A stretch of 64,000 bases of DNA from Pseudevernia furfuracea (lineage: Eukaryota; Ascomycota; Lecanoromycetes; Lecanorales; Parmeliaceae): positions 62,001-126,000 of the forward strand of contig JAIUPT010000034.1 in NCBI GenBank assembly GCA_022315425.1, read 5' to 3'. How positions within the stretch are numbered: the first letter of the stretch is position 1; each line of letters opens with the position of its first letter. Under the pieces are notes generated by a model that did no database searches, was not told the origin of the DNA, and saw only the letters and a list, made by a program, of their open reading frames with translations. This document shows, in pieces, positions 22,161 through 34,074 of the stretch. Made by a program: the position numbers and the translations under genes.

Positions 22161-25061
22161 CTACTGGAGCGCGGCGTACAGCTTGGTCGTGAAGGTCCTA
22201 CAGTTATTGGTGGCCCATACGTACTGGCCCATGTTTCTACTCTGGTCGCTAGCGATTCTTTCGACGTCCGCGGGCGTTCTGCATTTGGCTGGATCGACGG
22301 GCCCCATGCTGACCCATGTTGATTTTGCCTTCTCCCAACTCCCAAAGGGATACGCGCGCATTTTGCAAGTACCGTCAACGGGCGCTTCCAAGATGTCGTA
22401 TGTTTGGGCAATATAGCCTCGGGTGTATATGTTCTTCTGATTGATGGTGTCGCCGTGACAATCTTTGATTGGTTCCTGCGTCTGCTGGACCGTAACAATT
22501 CCGACGACAAGGGTGTAGTGGGTGGGAAGCACAGCACCGTATCCATCGTGGTAAGTATTGCGAAGGGCCCAGCCCATGCCATTTCTCCAGAAGTCATTGG
22601 GCTTCCCGGCCTCCCTATTGAGGATTTTGAAAGCCTCGGTGTCACGGTCCTCCCTTTCACTCGGCTTGACACCCCCCCGCTTCCGCAGTTTGTCGGTCTT
22701 TTCGCAAGCGTCGCTTTTCTTAGGCGGGTCGTGCTTTTTGGGCGCCGGTAGGTCTTTATCGGTTGCTGTGGGCTTGTTGATGTCGAGGGTGTGCTTTTTC
22801 CCAAAGACCTTGAATTCGGCTTTGCCTTCTTTTTCGATGCCCTTGACGCAGCCTTCGATGATGGCCGGCGTGGCTGCGATTTCTATGGCATCGGCGATCT
22901 CGCCGGCGATTGGGATTAGGTCTTCTAGCAACTCAAGTGGCGCAAGCAGGGCAGGGACGGCAATACGACAGAAGGCCTTGGCGGCTATGTCGAGAGCTGC
23001 TTGAGCAGCTGCTGCTTCTGCTGCTTCTTTTGCAAAATTACCTGCATCCTGCTCCAGCTGATCTTTCGTAAGTGAAGGCTTGAAGTCAGCACAACAATAA
23101 CTCTGCAGCCCACCGTTACAGGTTTGGCTTTTCTTTTTCGAGTCGTGATTGTTGGTGTTTTGGCTGACTTCCGTCTCGCCATTCGCGCAGCCGCTGACAC
23201 AGGGTAATCCAACTCCTTTCCAACCCCGCCATTGGCATTTGCCCGTCTGGGTTCCATCAAGGCAGCAAAGCGTCTGGTATTGGTCTTTTGGACAGCGACC
23301 TGTGGTACTCAACTGGCCGGGTTGTCCATTCATCTGTGTAACGGCGTTTGTACCTGGTGGACAGCTAGCACCGCACGCAGAGGCTTTACATGTAAGACCT
23401 GCCTGCTGGTCGGCCGACATTTGGTTGGCATTGCTCTGCTGCGGAGGTGAAACGGAAGCCGCCGAGGCAGGACCGAGCCCGTTGGATTTCGTTTGATCAA
23501 CCTGGTCCATAGCCCATACCATAAGACCGCCCAAGCATCGGCTGTTTGCAAAATCTTTCTTCTGCTTGAATGTATCATCGTCGTCGTACGAGACCCACTG
23601 ATCACTGTCCCAGGTGATCCATTTGACAGCCGCTGTCTCATCGTGCACGGATTGGAGGTTGTTTTTGGTGATGATGTCGTCGATTTCTTCCAAATCAAGT
23701 ATACCTGCAGCATTCGAACAAGGTCCGGCTTTGGCACCACCAGTAAACTCACAGACTCCGTTGGGTTTGTTACATGAAGGATCTTTGAGGGTGAAACTTC
23801 GGCCATACCAGCCTTGTCCCATGACCACCTTGGCAGGGTCGACACCAGAACGCCAAAGCAAATCTAAGCCGAGGTCGATTTCTGTGATATTCGTATGTGG
23901 TGCAATGTAAGGCCCAACGAACTTGGATTGTGCGTCCCACACACCGTGCAAGTCATAGGCCATCAAATTGAACCAATCAACGGACTTTTGTATGCCCATT
24001 AGATCAAAATGCTGCAAGTACCAGTAGGAGGTAGGAAGGGTCATGGAAATGCCGTACTTCGTTCCGAATGCTGCTCTCAGCTCGGCAGCGAGTGAGACAT
24101 AGTTGGCTATATCTTGCGATTTGCCGCCACGATCATCGGCTCCTGGGTATTCCCAGTCCAAGTCCACCCCATCGAAACCGTATGTGTCCATAAACTTAAT
24201 CAGACCGCTGATGAACTTCTGGCGGTTGCCCGAAGTGCTGGTCATCTCGGAGAAAGCGGTCTGTGTTGGACCTGGATCGGTGAAAGACCATCCTCCTACA
24301 GAAATCCAGGTTTGCAAAGAAGGTTTCTTGCTCTTCAAGGCAGTGAAACGGCTGTAGAGAGCCGCACCATTCGAGTCCATCGGGGTGATTTCGAAGCTTG
24401 AAGGGTCGAAGAATGAAAACGCAAAGTTCATGTGCGTGAACCCATCCAGATTGAGGTCCTCAGGGGCGACTTTCTGACATTTGCGAGAGTCTGAATTCGC
24501 CCAAGACTCGTAATAGCCAATCGTACGCTTGTTCACGCTGCTACCACCTCCACAGCTGGGCCTATCAACATCCCCACAGCCACCATATTTGGTGTCACAT
24601 GTTGGATACACTGGGTCATCCTTGTTTTTCCAGGCACAAAATTCTTTAGTAGATCCGCAGTAACCGAACTCCGAGCAGCAAACGTTGAGAGGGCACTTCT
24701 GCTGACCGGCAGCGGCATAAGGTCCACACTGAGCCTTTGCATCGCCTGTGGATTCGAATTTAGTATGATTAAGCCAGGTCATAGGGTCTTGAGACTTACA
24801 GTCATGCTGGCACCCATCTCCACAAAAGTCCTTGGAGTATCCACACAGATTGGTCTTACTGCAGCAAGCGCCATTGGCACAGGGTGTCCCAGAATTGCAC
24901 GTCCCAATTGGCAAGTCTCGAGCTGCCAATGGGACCGTGGTCAAACGAGGGTTCAAAGACTGTTCATTGGATTCTCCATGAAAAGGATGCTCTTTCGAGG
25001 CGGTAACAGCGCCCAAAAAAGCCAAGGCGGCAACCGCAGCGCTCAGAATGTTGGAATGCAT
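22161..25061 (-). CDS. Subgroup C (killer-toxin-like) GH18 chitinase with chitin-binding domains
   Basis: Uninterrupted 966-aa secreted protein. Signal peptide about residues 1-22. Two Cys-rich chitin-binding type 1 (hevein-like) modules follow: about 54-89 (GACCSKTNLCGYSKDFCG) and 112-142 (NVCCSEFGYCGSTKEFC). The GH18 barrel covers about 179-520: KRTIGYYESW, SVGGWSF (254-260) and the catalytic DGVDLDWEYPG (297-307) with Glu304, then WFNLMAYDLHG and VWAMDQVD. A long C-terminal part (about 530-966) has Cys-rich blocks, an Ala-rich helix, a Lys-rich linker and a terminal conserved-looking domain ending NNCRTFTTKLYAALQ. This architecture matches fungal subgroup C chitinases, related to yeast killer-toxin chitinase subunits, except that no LysM is fused here. 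It is divergent from a LysM gene 1.37 kb away, a pairing known in fungi. It probably cleaves chitin in the wall or during fungal-fungal contact. Confidence 0.94.
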   Translation of the reverse strand: MHSNILSAAVAALAFLGAVTASKEHPFHGESNEQSLNPRLTTVPLAARDLPIGTCNSGTPCANGACCSKTNLCGYSKDFCGDGCQHDCKSQDPMTWLNHTKFESTGDAKAQCGPYAAAGQQKCPLNVCCSEFGYCGSTKEFCAWKNKDDPVYPTCDTKYGGCGDVDRPSCGGGSSVNKRTIGYYESWANSDSRKCQKVAPEDLNLDGFTHMNFAFSFFDPSSFEITPMDSNGAALYSRFTALKSKKPSLQTWISVGGWSFTDPGPTQTAFSEMTSTSGNRQKFISGLIKFMDTYGFDGVDLDWEYPGADDRGGKSQDIANYVSLAAELRAAFGTKYGISMTLPTSYWYLQHFDLMGIQKSVDWFNLMAYDLHGVWDAQSKFVGPYIAPHTNITEIDLGLDLLWRSGVDPAKVVMGQGWYGRSFTLKDPSCNKPNGVCEFTGGAKAGPCSNAAGILDLEEIDDIITKNNLQSVHDETAAVKWITWDSDQWVSYDDDDTFKQKKDFANSRCLGGLMVWAMDQVDQTKSNGLGPASAASVSPPQQSNANQMSADQQAGLTCKASACGASCPPGTNAVTQMNGQPGQLSTTGRCPKDQYQTLCCLDGTQTGKCQWRGWKGVGLPCVSGCANGETEVSQNTNNHDSKKKSQTCNGGLQSYCCADFKPSLTKDQLEQDAGNFAKEAAEAAAAQAALDIAAKAFCRIAVPALLAPLELLEDLIPIAGEIADAIEIAATPAIIEGCVKGIEKEGKAEFKVFGKKHTLDINKPTATDKDLPAPKKHDPPKKSDACEKTDKLRKRGGVKPSEREDRDTEAFKILNREAGKPNDFWRNGMGWALRNTYHDGYGAVLPTHYTLVVGIVTVQQTQEPIKDCHGDTINQKNIYTRGYIAQTYDILEAPVDGTCKMRAYPFGSWEKAKSTWVSMGPVDPAKCRTPADVERIASDQSRNMGQYVWATNNCRTFTTKLYAALQ

Positions 25062-26429
25062 GATGCCAAGAGAATGAATTGATGGTTACAAGAAGAGAAA
25101 GATATATCGAGGCGCGAAGCTTGGCGCGCAAGATTGGGTATCTAGTAAGGACTGGAAAATGACAGAAAAACGCGGCGCAAGGATGAACAGGACAAGACGG
25201 CTGGCCACAGAATAAAGCTGATCTATATTGTATACGCGATGAAATACCTTTATGGGGTGCTCAAGTTTTATGCATTGGAGATCTCTTCGAGGCTTAGTCA
25301 AAAGAGGGTTCACAAGTACGTGATCCTGCAGGCGGAAATACCTGCGCCATGTCAATGCCTACCTCCTGCTTCCAACCATCATTACCCAAATTAATTGGCT
25401 GTTTCAATACCTCAACTGACAGTTCCAAATGTGAAACCACGTGAACGGCAGAGCCAGAGCCTGGTACAAGAATTCGAACCGTGTAGCCCAGCCCGAGCAG
25501 CCGTAATTGAGACCGTTGAGATGCATCCTCGAGGCTGGGTCGAATGGAAGAAGGAAGCCAAGGAAGAGGTTTCAGCTTAAAATAAAGTACTAGGTGTTGT
25601 ACTTAGGGGTATCACAAAGAGAGGGCGGAGCTACTCTAGATACTAGATGATACTTACAAGCTGAGAGCCTGAGACGCGCGCGAATCCTTCCGCTTTACTG
25701 CTTCAGGGTTAGCTCCAGTGAACGCGCTTGCCGTAATCGGTCGCAGCAGATCCCAAAGTCAAATTACCTTCACCTTTCTTCTTCTAAAATGCATCCCATA
25801 CACTATTCCCCATGATCTCCCACGTGAAATATGAGATATCTGTAACTTGGTGGCGTATTCAGCCATGAAAGGATTATAGAGTATACTGCAGTAGCCTGGT
25901 GGCGAGGTGAACTGCGAACCGTTCGGCCCTCCAATCAACCATTCAACTGGGTGTTGGTCACCTCGCTGCTTCCTGGAGCTGATCGCGAAGGCTTCGGTGG
26001 CCTATATGTGCTGAAACTTTGACGCGGCGTGCGCCCATGGGTTATGCTCCTCCAAGTCTCATCGCCCCTGGCACTGCGGGGAGGCTCCTTCTATCCTGCC
26101 TCTTCGCAGGTCTGCCTACATTGGAAGTGCCAGCAGTGCTAGTGTCTTGGTGTTTCAAGATAGCGAATGAGCTACAATAAGATAAACAATCAACCCTTTC
26201 TCGCCCTTGTAGCTTTCTGTATATTGTCTTTTGGCGTCGCATATTGATCTAGTCTCTCGATCTCTTTTGTCGGCGCTTTTCTTTCTATAGACACCGCGCT
26301 CCCACCATTTACCACCATCTTCTCTCTTTTGGTCTGTCGAGCAGCATTAAGTATCCCCGTCCGCTATTCCCTACTACCAGAACAGCGCAATCGTCGCTCG
26401 ACCTGTCAGCGACCGACCGATTTCTAATC
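25062..26429. promoter_or_regulatory. Shared divergent promoter region, chitinase / LysM
   Basis: 1.37 kb between the start codons of two divergently transcribed chitin-related genes, with no convincing gene inside. It should hold both promoters and leaders. The last 150 bases before the LysM start are pyrimidine-rich. I identify no specific operator. Confidence 0.5.
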
Positions 26430-28736
26430 ATGTCCAAGAACAAGATGCCTAAAATCATTCAATACGCCAGCTTTTTCTTGTTCGCCTTCCGTGTAGCAGC
26501 ATTCAACCTCTACCCCACTGTGAACCCGGACACGCTTGCCAAGTCCTTTGGCATCAGCGTTGACTGCCTGGATGCCCTCAATGAAACGGTCACATGTGAC
26601 CAGACATTGTTCCAAATGTCAAATAAAGTTGACAGCTATCTCTGGACTACGGAAAATGTCACAGATCTTTGCACTACAGATTGCGTCCTGTCCACCCAAA
26701 AATGGTGGTCGGATGTGCAGGATAGATGTGCCATGGACACCATTACAGCGTACGGCAAAATGGTACCAGCGGAGTCTATCGCCGGGAGGTTCTCCGATGG
26801 CTTGAACATTGCATGTCTAAGATCTGGATCTAGTTCCACTGCCCAAGAACCCTCTGGAAATGGTACCTCGAGCTCTACCGGCTCCGCGCCGTACTCAAAT
26901 ACTAGCTCAAGCTCCACCGGCTCAGCGCCGTACTCGACTAACAGCTCTAGCTTCACCGGCCCAGGTCCGTACTCGAACTCAAGCTCAAATTTCAGTTCCA
27001 ACTCCAGCGCATCAACCTGGTGCCTTATTGAGTCACAGGAATGGGTTGGCTCCGACATCATCCGTCCGGACTGCTCTACAAACTCCACAGACCCTTCATG
27101 CTCCGATCCCACCAATGTAGCCCCACAGAATGAACGTATTGCCAACTTATACGACAATGTTATGGTAAGCACTGTCTCTTGCCTCTATACTTCTTTGCAG
27201 TCGGACACTAACACCTCCTCAAGCTCTGCAGTGATTGTTTCCTAAAGATGTTTCACCAAAGGATGACATCGCCGTACCTGCCTGACTCCGACTACTCGGA
27301 CTATCTCGTCGCGCAATACCAAGATATCCTAGATGTTTGCGAGGCCTCTATGCCTGAACTTGTGGTCCGAGCTCTTCCCTCTTACGATGACGCCCCAGGA
27401 ATGTACGACGGTGTGCCATTCTCCGCCGACAGCCCTCTCCTGTAAGTCAGCTATCCTTCGTTTCTGCTCATGACATGATGCAGTTGTCTAGCGTCCGGGG
27501 ATTACTTCTCAGTACCTTGCTAATTGGCAGTGATAGGCCATCATTCTCATCAAATGGCACCCAGTTCTTGAATGGTACAAATGGTACCACTACATGCTCG
27601 GGTCAAACAATCCGCGCAGCCGACCTAAAAGATATCAACACCCCGGCGAACGGGACAGGGTGCAGTATGCTCTCGGCCAAGTTCAGTGTGACCACAGGTG
27701 ATCTGCAAACTGCCATAGGAGACGCAAATTGCGTCTTTTCAGCTTCTTCATACTGTGTGCCTGCAGCATGTTCACTCATGAAAGTCCCGTCTGGTGCAAG
27801 TTGGTAAGCATGCCTCGTCCCCAATGCTTTCATATGTATCAGTAGATACTGACAGCCGTTATTAGCGATTCGATAGTCAGCTCGGTTTCGACAAGCGGGT
27901 CCAAACCCAGTGGTGCCAGCTCCATTACGACGGTACAATTCATGAAGTGGAATCCTAACGTCAACGGCCTCTGCGACAACCTCAATGCCGGTGACTACGT
28001 TTGCATTGGCGCGCCTGGCGGTTCTTACGTCCCTCCTCCCGTCTCGAACACAGCCTCAAACGCTAGTGCACTACAACGTGAAGGAGGTGATGGGAGCGAT
28101 ACAGGCGTGTCCAGTAATTCAACCGCTCCTTTCAGTAATTCGACTGTTCCAACAAACACAACATCAGGCTTATCTCTCAGCGGGCCCGCAGCACCCTCAC
28201 CGACACAGAAAGGCATCTCAGCCTCCTGCACCAAATACAGCCAGGCCAAGAAAGGCGACTACTGCTCGACATTCGCGCAAGAAAACAACATCAACTCCAT
28301 CCAGCTCTACGCCTTGAACAGCGCCTTGGGAGACGCCGGCAAGAACTGCGACACGGCCTTTTGGTCTGGTTACTATTACTGCGTCGGGTCCAACGATGCT
28401 TCCGCGCCCGATGGCAACATCCCTACCAGTACCACTACCACATTGTCCGCCATCGACCCCGCTCCCACTGCCGCCACCACCGCCAGTGACCCCGCTCCTA
28501 CATCAGCCAGTGGCAGTGACGCAGCATCCCCCTCTCCCACTCAGTCGGGTATCGCGTCGCCGTGCGCCAAATACGCTCAAGCCCACACGGGAGATACATG
28601 CTCGTCGTTTGCAGCCGCAAACGCAATCACACCTGCGGATCTGTACAGCCGGAATAGTGCGCTGGGGAATGACGGCGAGAACTGCGACACGAAGTTTTGG
28701 GGCGGTTACTTCTATTGCGTCGGCGGGACGGATTAG
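26430..28736 (+). CDS. Secreted multi-LysM protein
   Basis: Four exons (26430-27164, 27224-27441, 27531-27803, 27866-28736) give 698 aa in frame. An N-terminal hydrophobic segment (IIQYASFFLFAFRVAAF) is the signal peptide. The first third has paired cysteines (CLDALNETVTCDQ, TDLCTTDCVLS) and then a Ser/Thr/Gly linker with three near-repeats of SSSTGSAPYSN. DCFLKMFHQRMTSPYLPD(S)DYSDYLV is the block typical of long fungal LysM proteins. At least two clear LysM modules lie at the C-terminus: CTKYSQAKKGDYCSTFAQ with AFWSGYYYCVG, and CAKYAQAHTGDTCSSFAA with KFWGGYFYCVG. One or two degenerate modules precede them (about 27600-28010). LysM binds chitin or its oligomers; such proteins can shield hyphae or mask chitin fragments. 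Length and multidomain form resemble the TAL6-type partner of subgroup C chitinases. Confidence 0.9.
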
Positions 28737-29460
28737 GGAGATGTGGATGGGGATGGACGGGTATATAGATCTTTGCATGTCGGGTCAGGCTGGGTTGATG
28801 GATTTTTTGTCGACTTTGAGCGGGTTTTTATCAGCTTGTGTAGGTAGTTGAGATTTGAATATCTCGCAACACATGTTTTTTGTCAGCTTGGACTATATCG
28901 GTTGTTTCAGTGTAGGTCAACGAGGAGAGAAATAGAAATAGACCGGGGCGTCTCTCTCCCTCTACCGTTTTCAGAAACCATCGACGGGAAGTGGATGTGC
29001 TGTAGATGCATTTGCGTCTTCTATTTTTGCGGGGAACATTGATCAATGTACCCTCGTAGCCATCGGCCGAAGCCAAGTTAGCAGGCGGGTAAAATAACCT
29101 TGTTTTGTGCAGAATCTTCCGTGGATGCAAGATCCTACTTAATGCAGTCATCACATTTAGTGATTTTCGCCACAGCTCACATCATGCAAAGTAAGGTACT
29201 GATCGCTCCCTCCAAAGTACCAATCCCAATTTTACGGGAAAAGAAAGCTCGATGTACTCTCGTAGGCATTGGCCGTAGTTCGAGTTTAGTGGATGGGTGA
29301 AAGTCCTATGCGTGAGGTTTCTCCGGGTTGCAGGTCCCAAATGCAGTCATCGTGTAGTTCTTTCCGCACGCTATTATCATCATCGTGCAGGCAAACATGC
29401 CTGTGGCCCCCCCAAGCCTACCATTTTATAGTGGGGTGGTCAAACCAATTTCAACCAGAA
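28737..29460. other. Intergenic with a divergent duplication
   Basis: No gene. Two divergent direct copies lie at about 29025-29190 and 29230-29400, listed separately. They separate the LysM gene from the NRPS remnant. Confidence 0.5.
29025..29400. repeat. Divergent direct duplication, period about 207 bp
   Basis: ATGTACCCTCGTAGCCATCG (about 29047) recurs as ATGTACTCTCGTAGGCATTG (about 29253), followed in both by GGCCG, a shared TTAG, then AATGCAGTCATC. Differences are mostly transitions. It may be a decayed transposon end. Confidence 0.6.
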
Positions 29461-29466
29461 GTCGGG

Positions 29467-31587
29467 TGTGATGAATGAGGTTATTGGTTGCAAGAAGGGA
29501 TTCTTGGTTCAAGGACGACTTCACTATTGCTTGGCGCCAGCAATAACGCTCCACGGACTGAGCCGGTCGACATCCTCCTTTCAGCGATAATTGATTCCTT
29601 TAAAGAGTCTTTCAGGGATCGTGAAACACCAGCAATTTCCCGCAAAGGGCAGGGCAGAGAGTCCTTGGATGCCAAGATCAACCCGTCCGATGTAGTAGGC
29701 TGCTTCACATCCCTGTTTCGGTTGCACGTGCCCGGCAATGAGGATGTCATCGAAGTCATCCGACAGGTCAAAGATGCTCGAGTACGGTCTTCCAATTCTG
29801 GATTCGTGGGCTCGGACAGTCATACCGGGAGTCCCTCTACCACTGCCAAAGACAGAAAAGTTCCGGCCGGCAGATCCTATTTGGAAATTCTCTTCGAGTA
29901 CAACCGCTAAAGACAAGTTGTAGGAAACAGTGACGGTCTGTTTTATTCCGAACTTCTTCCCAAAGAACAAATATTCGGCAAAGGCGCGAAAAGACACGCG
30001 CTGCTAGAAGTGTCTGCGGAAGTTGTGGACGGAGAGATGAAGCTCAACTTCACTTACAACCGTCAAATGTACCACCAGGACCAAATAAAGCAGTGGATCT
30101 ACAAGAGCGAAGTGCTGATGAACCAAATCGGCCACCAACTGCGAGACATGTAGTTCGAGAACACTTTGAGCGATTTCCCGCTTCTTCCCATGAGCTATGC
30201 TCAACTAACGGAGCTGGAAGAAACGTTATCCAAGATTGGACTGAAGGCATCAGATGCCACTGCCGTGTTACCGTGCTCGCCGATCCAGTATCGCATGTTG
30301 CAAAGCCAAAGACGGACACCTGGCACCTATCAATCAGACACTTGGCACGCAATCAAACCCTCCTCGGGCTCTGGTGTGGTGGATCAGCAAAGAATGCAAG
30401 CTGCATGGCAAAAAGTGACAGATCGCCATGAGGCATTACGCACAATGTTCATACCGAGCATTATTCGACCGGGAGAGTTTGACCAGTTCGTTCTCAAGGA
30501 ACGTCGTGTAGAAGTCCAACTCATCGAATTCCAGGATTCTACAATGTTGGAAACCTTGGAAAACTATGCGGCCGTCGATTATAGTGCAGCCCAGCCCCAT
30601 AGTATGTTCACACTGTTCCGAGGATCAGGCAGCGATGTGTACTGCAAGCTCGAAATTAGCCACGCTCTACAAGATGGCATGTCCACAAGAGTCATCTACC
30701 GAGATCTGGTACTAGCATACGAGGACTTACTACCAAGTGAGCCTACCGCAGGCTTCCAAGAATAGGTCTCCTGGCTGCACAAGCAGGACTTGAGCCCATC
30801 AGTGGACTACTGGACGGAACACCTTGGAGACGTACAGTCATGCTGCCTGCCCCACACGCTAGACCAAAGCATTGCCGGCCGAAAGAACAAATTCATCCCC
30901 ATCGAACTTCCCGGAAGTTTCACCTTGCAACTTCCCAAAATTATGCAAGAAGAACGGCCTAACGATGGCCGCGGTCTTCCAAACAGCCTGGGCCCTCGTC
31001 CTGCGCACCTGCACGAAATCGAACCACATAGTCTTCGGCTACATGACTGCGAACCGAGACGTGCCCATCCCCGGTATCGCGGACATCGTGGGCCCTCTCA
31101 TCAACATGTTGCTGTGTCGCCTTCAGATCGATGATGCGACCGCCGTGTCGCAGTTGTTGAAGGACGTGGCTGCCGAGTTCATCGAAAGCGTGGAGCATCA
31201 GTATGGTTTCGTAGAAGCGGTCCAGAAGACCTTGGATGACGCTTCGGAACGTCTATGGAACACCGTCATGTCTTTGGAATATGCGGGCGAGGAGAGTGGG
31301 GAGGACGCGCCGCTGACGTTTGAAACAATAGGAGGGACGAGATCGCCCGAGGTAAGAGTTTTCGACCGCATTTTCCCTGCGAGAATTTGAAATTTGCTAA
31401 GAAGTTCTTGCAGTTTGATGTGGTGATTGGTGTGCTGATTGGCGCGAAATCTATCGAGACGCAGCTTGGGTATTGGGACAATTGCATGACGAGGGAGTAT
31501 ATCGACGGGCTGGGCAAGGCGTATGTGGACGTGTTGACGATGATCTTGAGGAGTTTAGAGCGGAAGGTTTCGGAGTTGGAGCTGTGA
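29467..31587 (+). pseudogene. NRPS remnant: epimerization/condensation fragment plus terminal condensation domain
   Basis: Leftover of a nonribosomal peptide synthetase, a multidomain enzyme assembling peptides from amino acids. The first part (29500-29910) has PVDILLSAIIDSFKESFRDR and DVVGCFTSLFRLHVPG, typical of a fungal epimerization or condensation domain C-terminal half. After TAA (29908) the same frame continues VVDGEMKLNFTYNRQM and, past TAG (30151), SDFPLLPMSYAQLTELE, the usual inter-domain linker. A condensation domain follows: VLPCSPIQYRMLQSQ, then ISHALQDG, which matches HHxxxDG with the catalytic second His kept and the first replaced by Ser. Another TAG (30763) and a frameshift near 30945 (to KKNGLTMAAVFQTAWAL) break it, before the C-terminal half ends at 31587 after a possible intron (31353-31413). 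There is no adenylation or carrier domain, so it is nonfunctional. Confidence 0.88.
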
Positions 31588-31896
31588 ATGGTCGAGTTCT
31601 GGGTCTAGAAGAGTATTTCTCAAATATGTGTATTTCATGCTCCCCCTAATGGGTAGTCGTCCTATCCGTATAAATAATGAAGGATCTAAGGTACCGGTGT
31701 GACGCAGCATCTACGCTAGTATTAATGTACATCAGACGGCGAGGCGCAGCACATAACTTTCCGAACCCCGGACCCAGAACTCCAGGCAGCCAATTTACTA
31801 ACTCATCAGCAACATACATACATACATACATACCTACATATTCTCTCCATCGCATGTGGTTGTTCTCGCTATGAATCCAATAATTGTCTCTCAGCT
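31588..31896. other. Short spacer with CATA microsatellite
   Basis: Space between the NRPS remnant and the Zn2Cys6 gene. It contains six to seven CATA units (about 31811-31837), and probably the regulator's promoter. Confidence 0.6.
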
Positions 31897-33702
31897 ATGT
31901 CATTGGTAACGACGAAGAGGCTGAGGGCCGGCGGATACCACGTGAAGACTGGATGCAAAACTTGCAAGTGAGTCGATTCCTTCCTGCCGCTAAAGATGGC
32001 GACAGGATTTTGCGCCGGTGCCGACAGGTGCATAGCCCATTCAGGCGCTCCGTGTCTTTCTTTTGGCCCCGATTCTGAATGACGGGTCGTAATTCGTAAC
32101 TCGTAACTCGTCCCCGTCTTGCTTCGCTTGTTCTTACAATTTGCTTCGTCTTCTTTTGGTCAGCCTGAAGACCAGTGTCCAGTAGTAGTCCCGCTGACTC
32201 CATTTTTCGACAGAATCCGACACGTCAAGTGCGACGAGGGGAAGCCCACCTGTAATAAATGCCGCTCCACCGGCCGTGTGTGCGATGGTTACGAACCCCA
32301 ACAGAGTACTGTCAAGCCTCCGGAGTACGACAGCACCAAGTTGTTTCCTGTGGACACCACAATCAAAGCGTTATCGGTAATACCAGGCCCAGCCATCAGC
32401 ATTACCGGAACAAACCAAGAGCGCCGAAGCTTCGCTTTCTTCTGCTACCAAACAGGACAGCAGCTCTCGACTGCTCTGAACATCACGCAGACACATCAGC
32501 TTATCCTACAAGCCAGCCACTGTGACGAGGCTGTACGGTGTGCTGTCGTGGCTCTTGGCTCGATTGGAGAAAGGCTGTCGATCAATAACGTCCTTACCCT
32601 GGACAATGAGCAAGCAAATGCCTGCCATGAATTCGCCCACTTGCAGTATTACAAAGCCCTGAAGCGTCTCCGGGAACGCATATCCAACGACTGTGAAGGA
32701 TCGGCGAACCTTGCAATAGTATTATGTTTCTTATTCACAATATTCGAATTTTTGCAAGGCAACGATGCCGGATCCCTCATTCACCTCCGAAGCGGTCTCA
32801 ACATCCTGCGCCGAGACCACGGATCGCTGTCCACGGGGCTTCAGACAGTCTCGCCCGACCAGGATCCTTTGAGACATGAAATTCTGAGAACCTTTTCCAT
32901 TATGGACATGCAAGCGAACATATGGCTAGGATTGAAGACCTTTCAAGCTCCGATCATGATCCCGCTCGATGGTCCTGGCGATGCTCCAGCGCATTTAGAA
33001 TTGTTTTCCACCCTGCAAGAAGCGACAGAGTCTTTGACTTACCAGATCACCGCCATACATCATTTTCGACGCCTGGTTGCTGCTTATGACGGCGCAGAGT
33101 CTCCAGACCAGGTGCCGCCGGAAATGCACGCGGAGAGAGAGAAGCTTCTCGTACAGTTGAAAAAATGGCCGGTCGCACTCGAAGAACTCACAGCAAAGCT
33201 TTGGGGAGAGGTCGACGCAGAGATGTCGCAACGGATCGTTGTCATGAAGATGAACTATGAGACAAATTTGATGCTACTCACGGCTTGCCTGCAGCAGTCC
33301 GATCAGCAAATCTATGCGGAACACGAGCCCGAGTTTCGCAGAATTGTCGACCTTGCAAAATGCGTCATTGGACCAACGGATGATGTGGTGAGGCTCAGCG
33401 TTCAGCACATCGTCGCCGCGAACAATGGCGGCAGCATCAATCCGACGCCCATGTTCTCATTCTACGCAGGTGTCATCCATCCTTTGTATCTCACCGCAAT
33501 CAAGTGTCAGAACCTAAGCGTCTGCCAAGAAGCAATCGCTCTGCTATCGTCATCGCCGTGGCGGGAGGGAGCGTGGGATAGTGCTACCATGGCTAGGATA
33601 GCGGCGCGCAGGGTTCAGGAGGTTGAAGAGAGATATATGAATACGGATCCTCAGGTGATGGATTATGTGGCCTACGGCTATGCGCAGAGAAGGCAATCAT
33701 AG
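31897..33702 (+). CDS. Zn2Cys6 (Gal4-type) transcription factor
   Basis: Two exons (31897-31967, 32214-33702) give 519 aa. The DNA-binding binuclear cluster spans the intron: TGCKTC in exon 1, then KIRHVKC, DEGKPTCNKC and RSTGRVC, giving C20, C23, C30, C37, C40 and C47 with the standard CX2CX6CX6CX2CX6C spacing. The 246-bp intron is longer than its neighbours' but restores the motif exactly. The rest is the helical regulatory region common in this family (FEFLQGNDAGSLIHLRSGLNIL, a conserved-type motif), with no second domain. It is a predicted nuclear regulator. The NRPS remnant just upstream on the same strand suggests it may once have been a cluster regulator, but the sequence does not prove this. 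Confidence 0.93.
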
Positions 33703-34074
33703 ATTTGAGGCCCACCTCTGCATCAAGTATACTCTTATAACAGGTCCCTGGTCTATCATCATTGAACCATGAGTGAACTCCGAAAATTGAAAGCCATCCA
33801 TGAGGGATGGGGGTATACCGGAATCATACGAAAGATGCGAGGTTTGCCACATCTGAGAAAGGGGTTCTTGTGGAGAGAGAGTGTGTGTATGTGTGTCCCA
33901 GCTTCTCAAACACTTCATTCAAGCAGGGTGTATGGACAGGCGGTGTTTCTCGGCCTTGTCGTTCTCAGCGTACTGTCACTTCTCGTGTTAGGGTTGCGCC
34001 CAGCAGAGGGTGAAACTCAACGGTAGCAGCACACGAAGCCGAAGCCAACCGGGAAAAGCTCCTTCTTGCTTGTT
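33703..34074. other. Intergenic, convergent 3' ends
   Basis: Space between the 3' ends of the Zn2Cys6 gene and the DUF7730-like gene. I see no gene or repeat. Confidence 0.5.
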
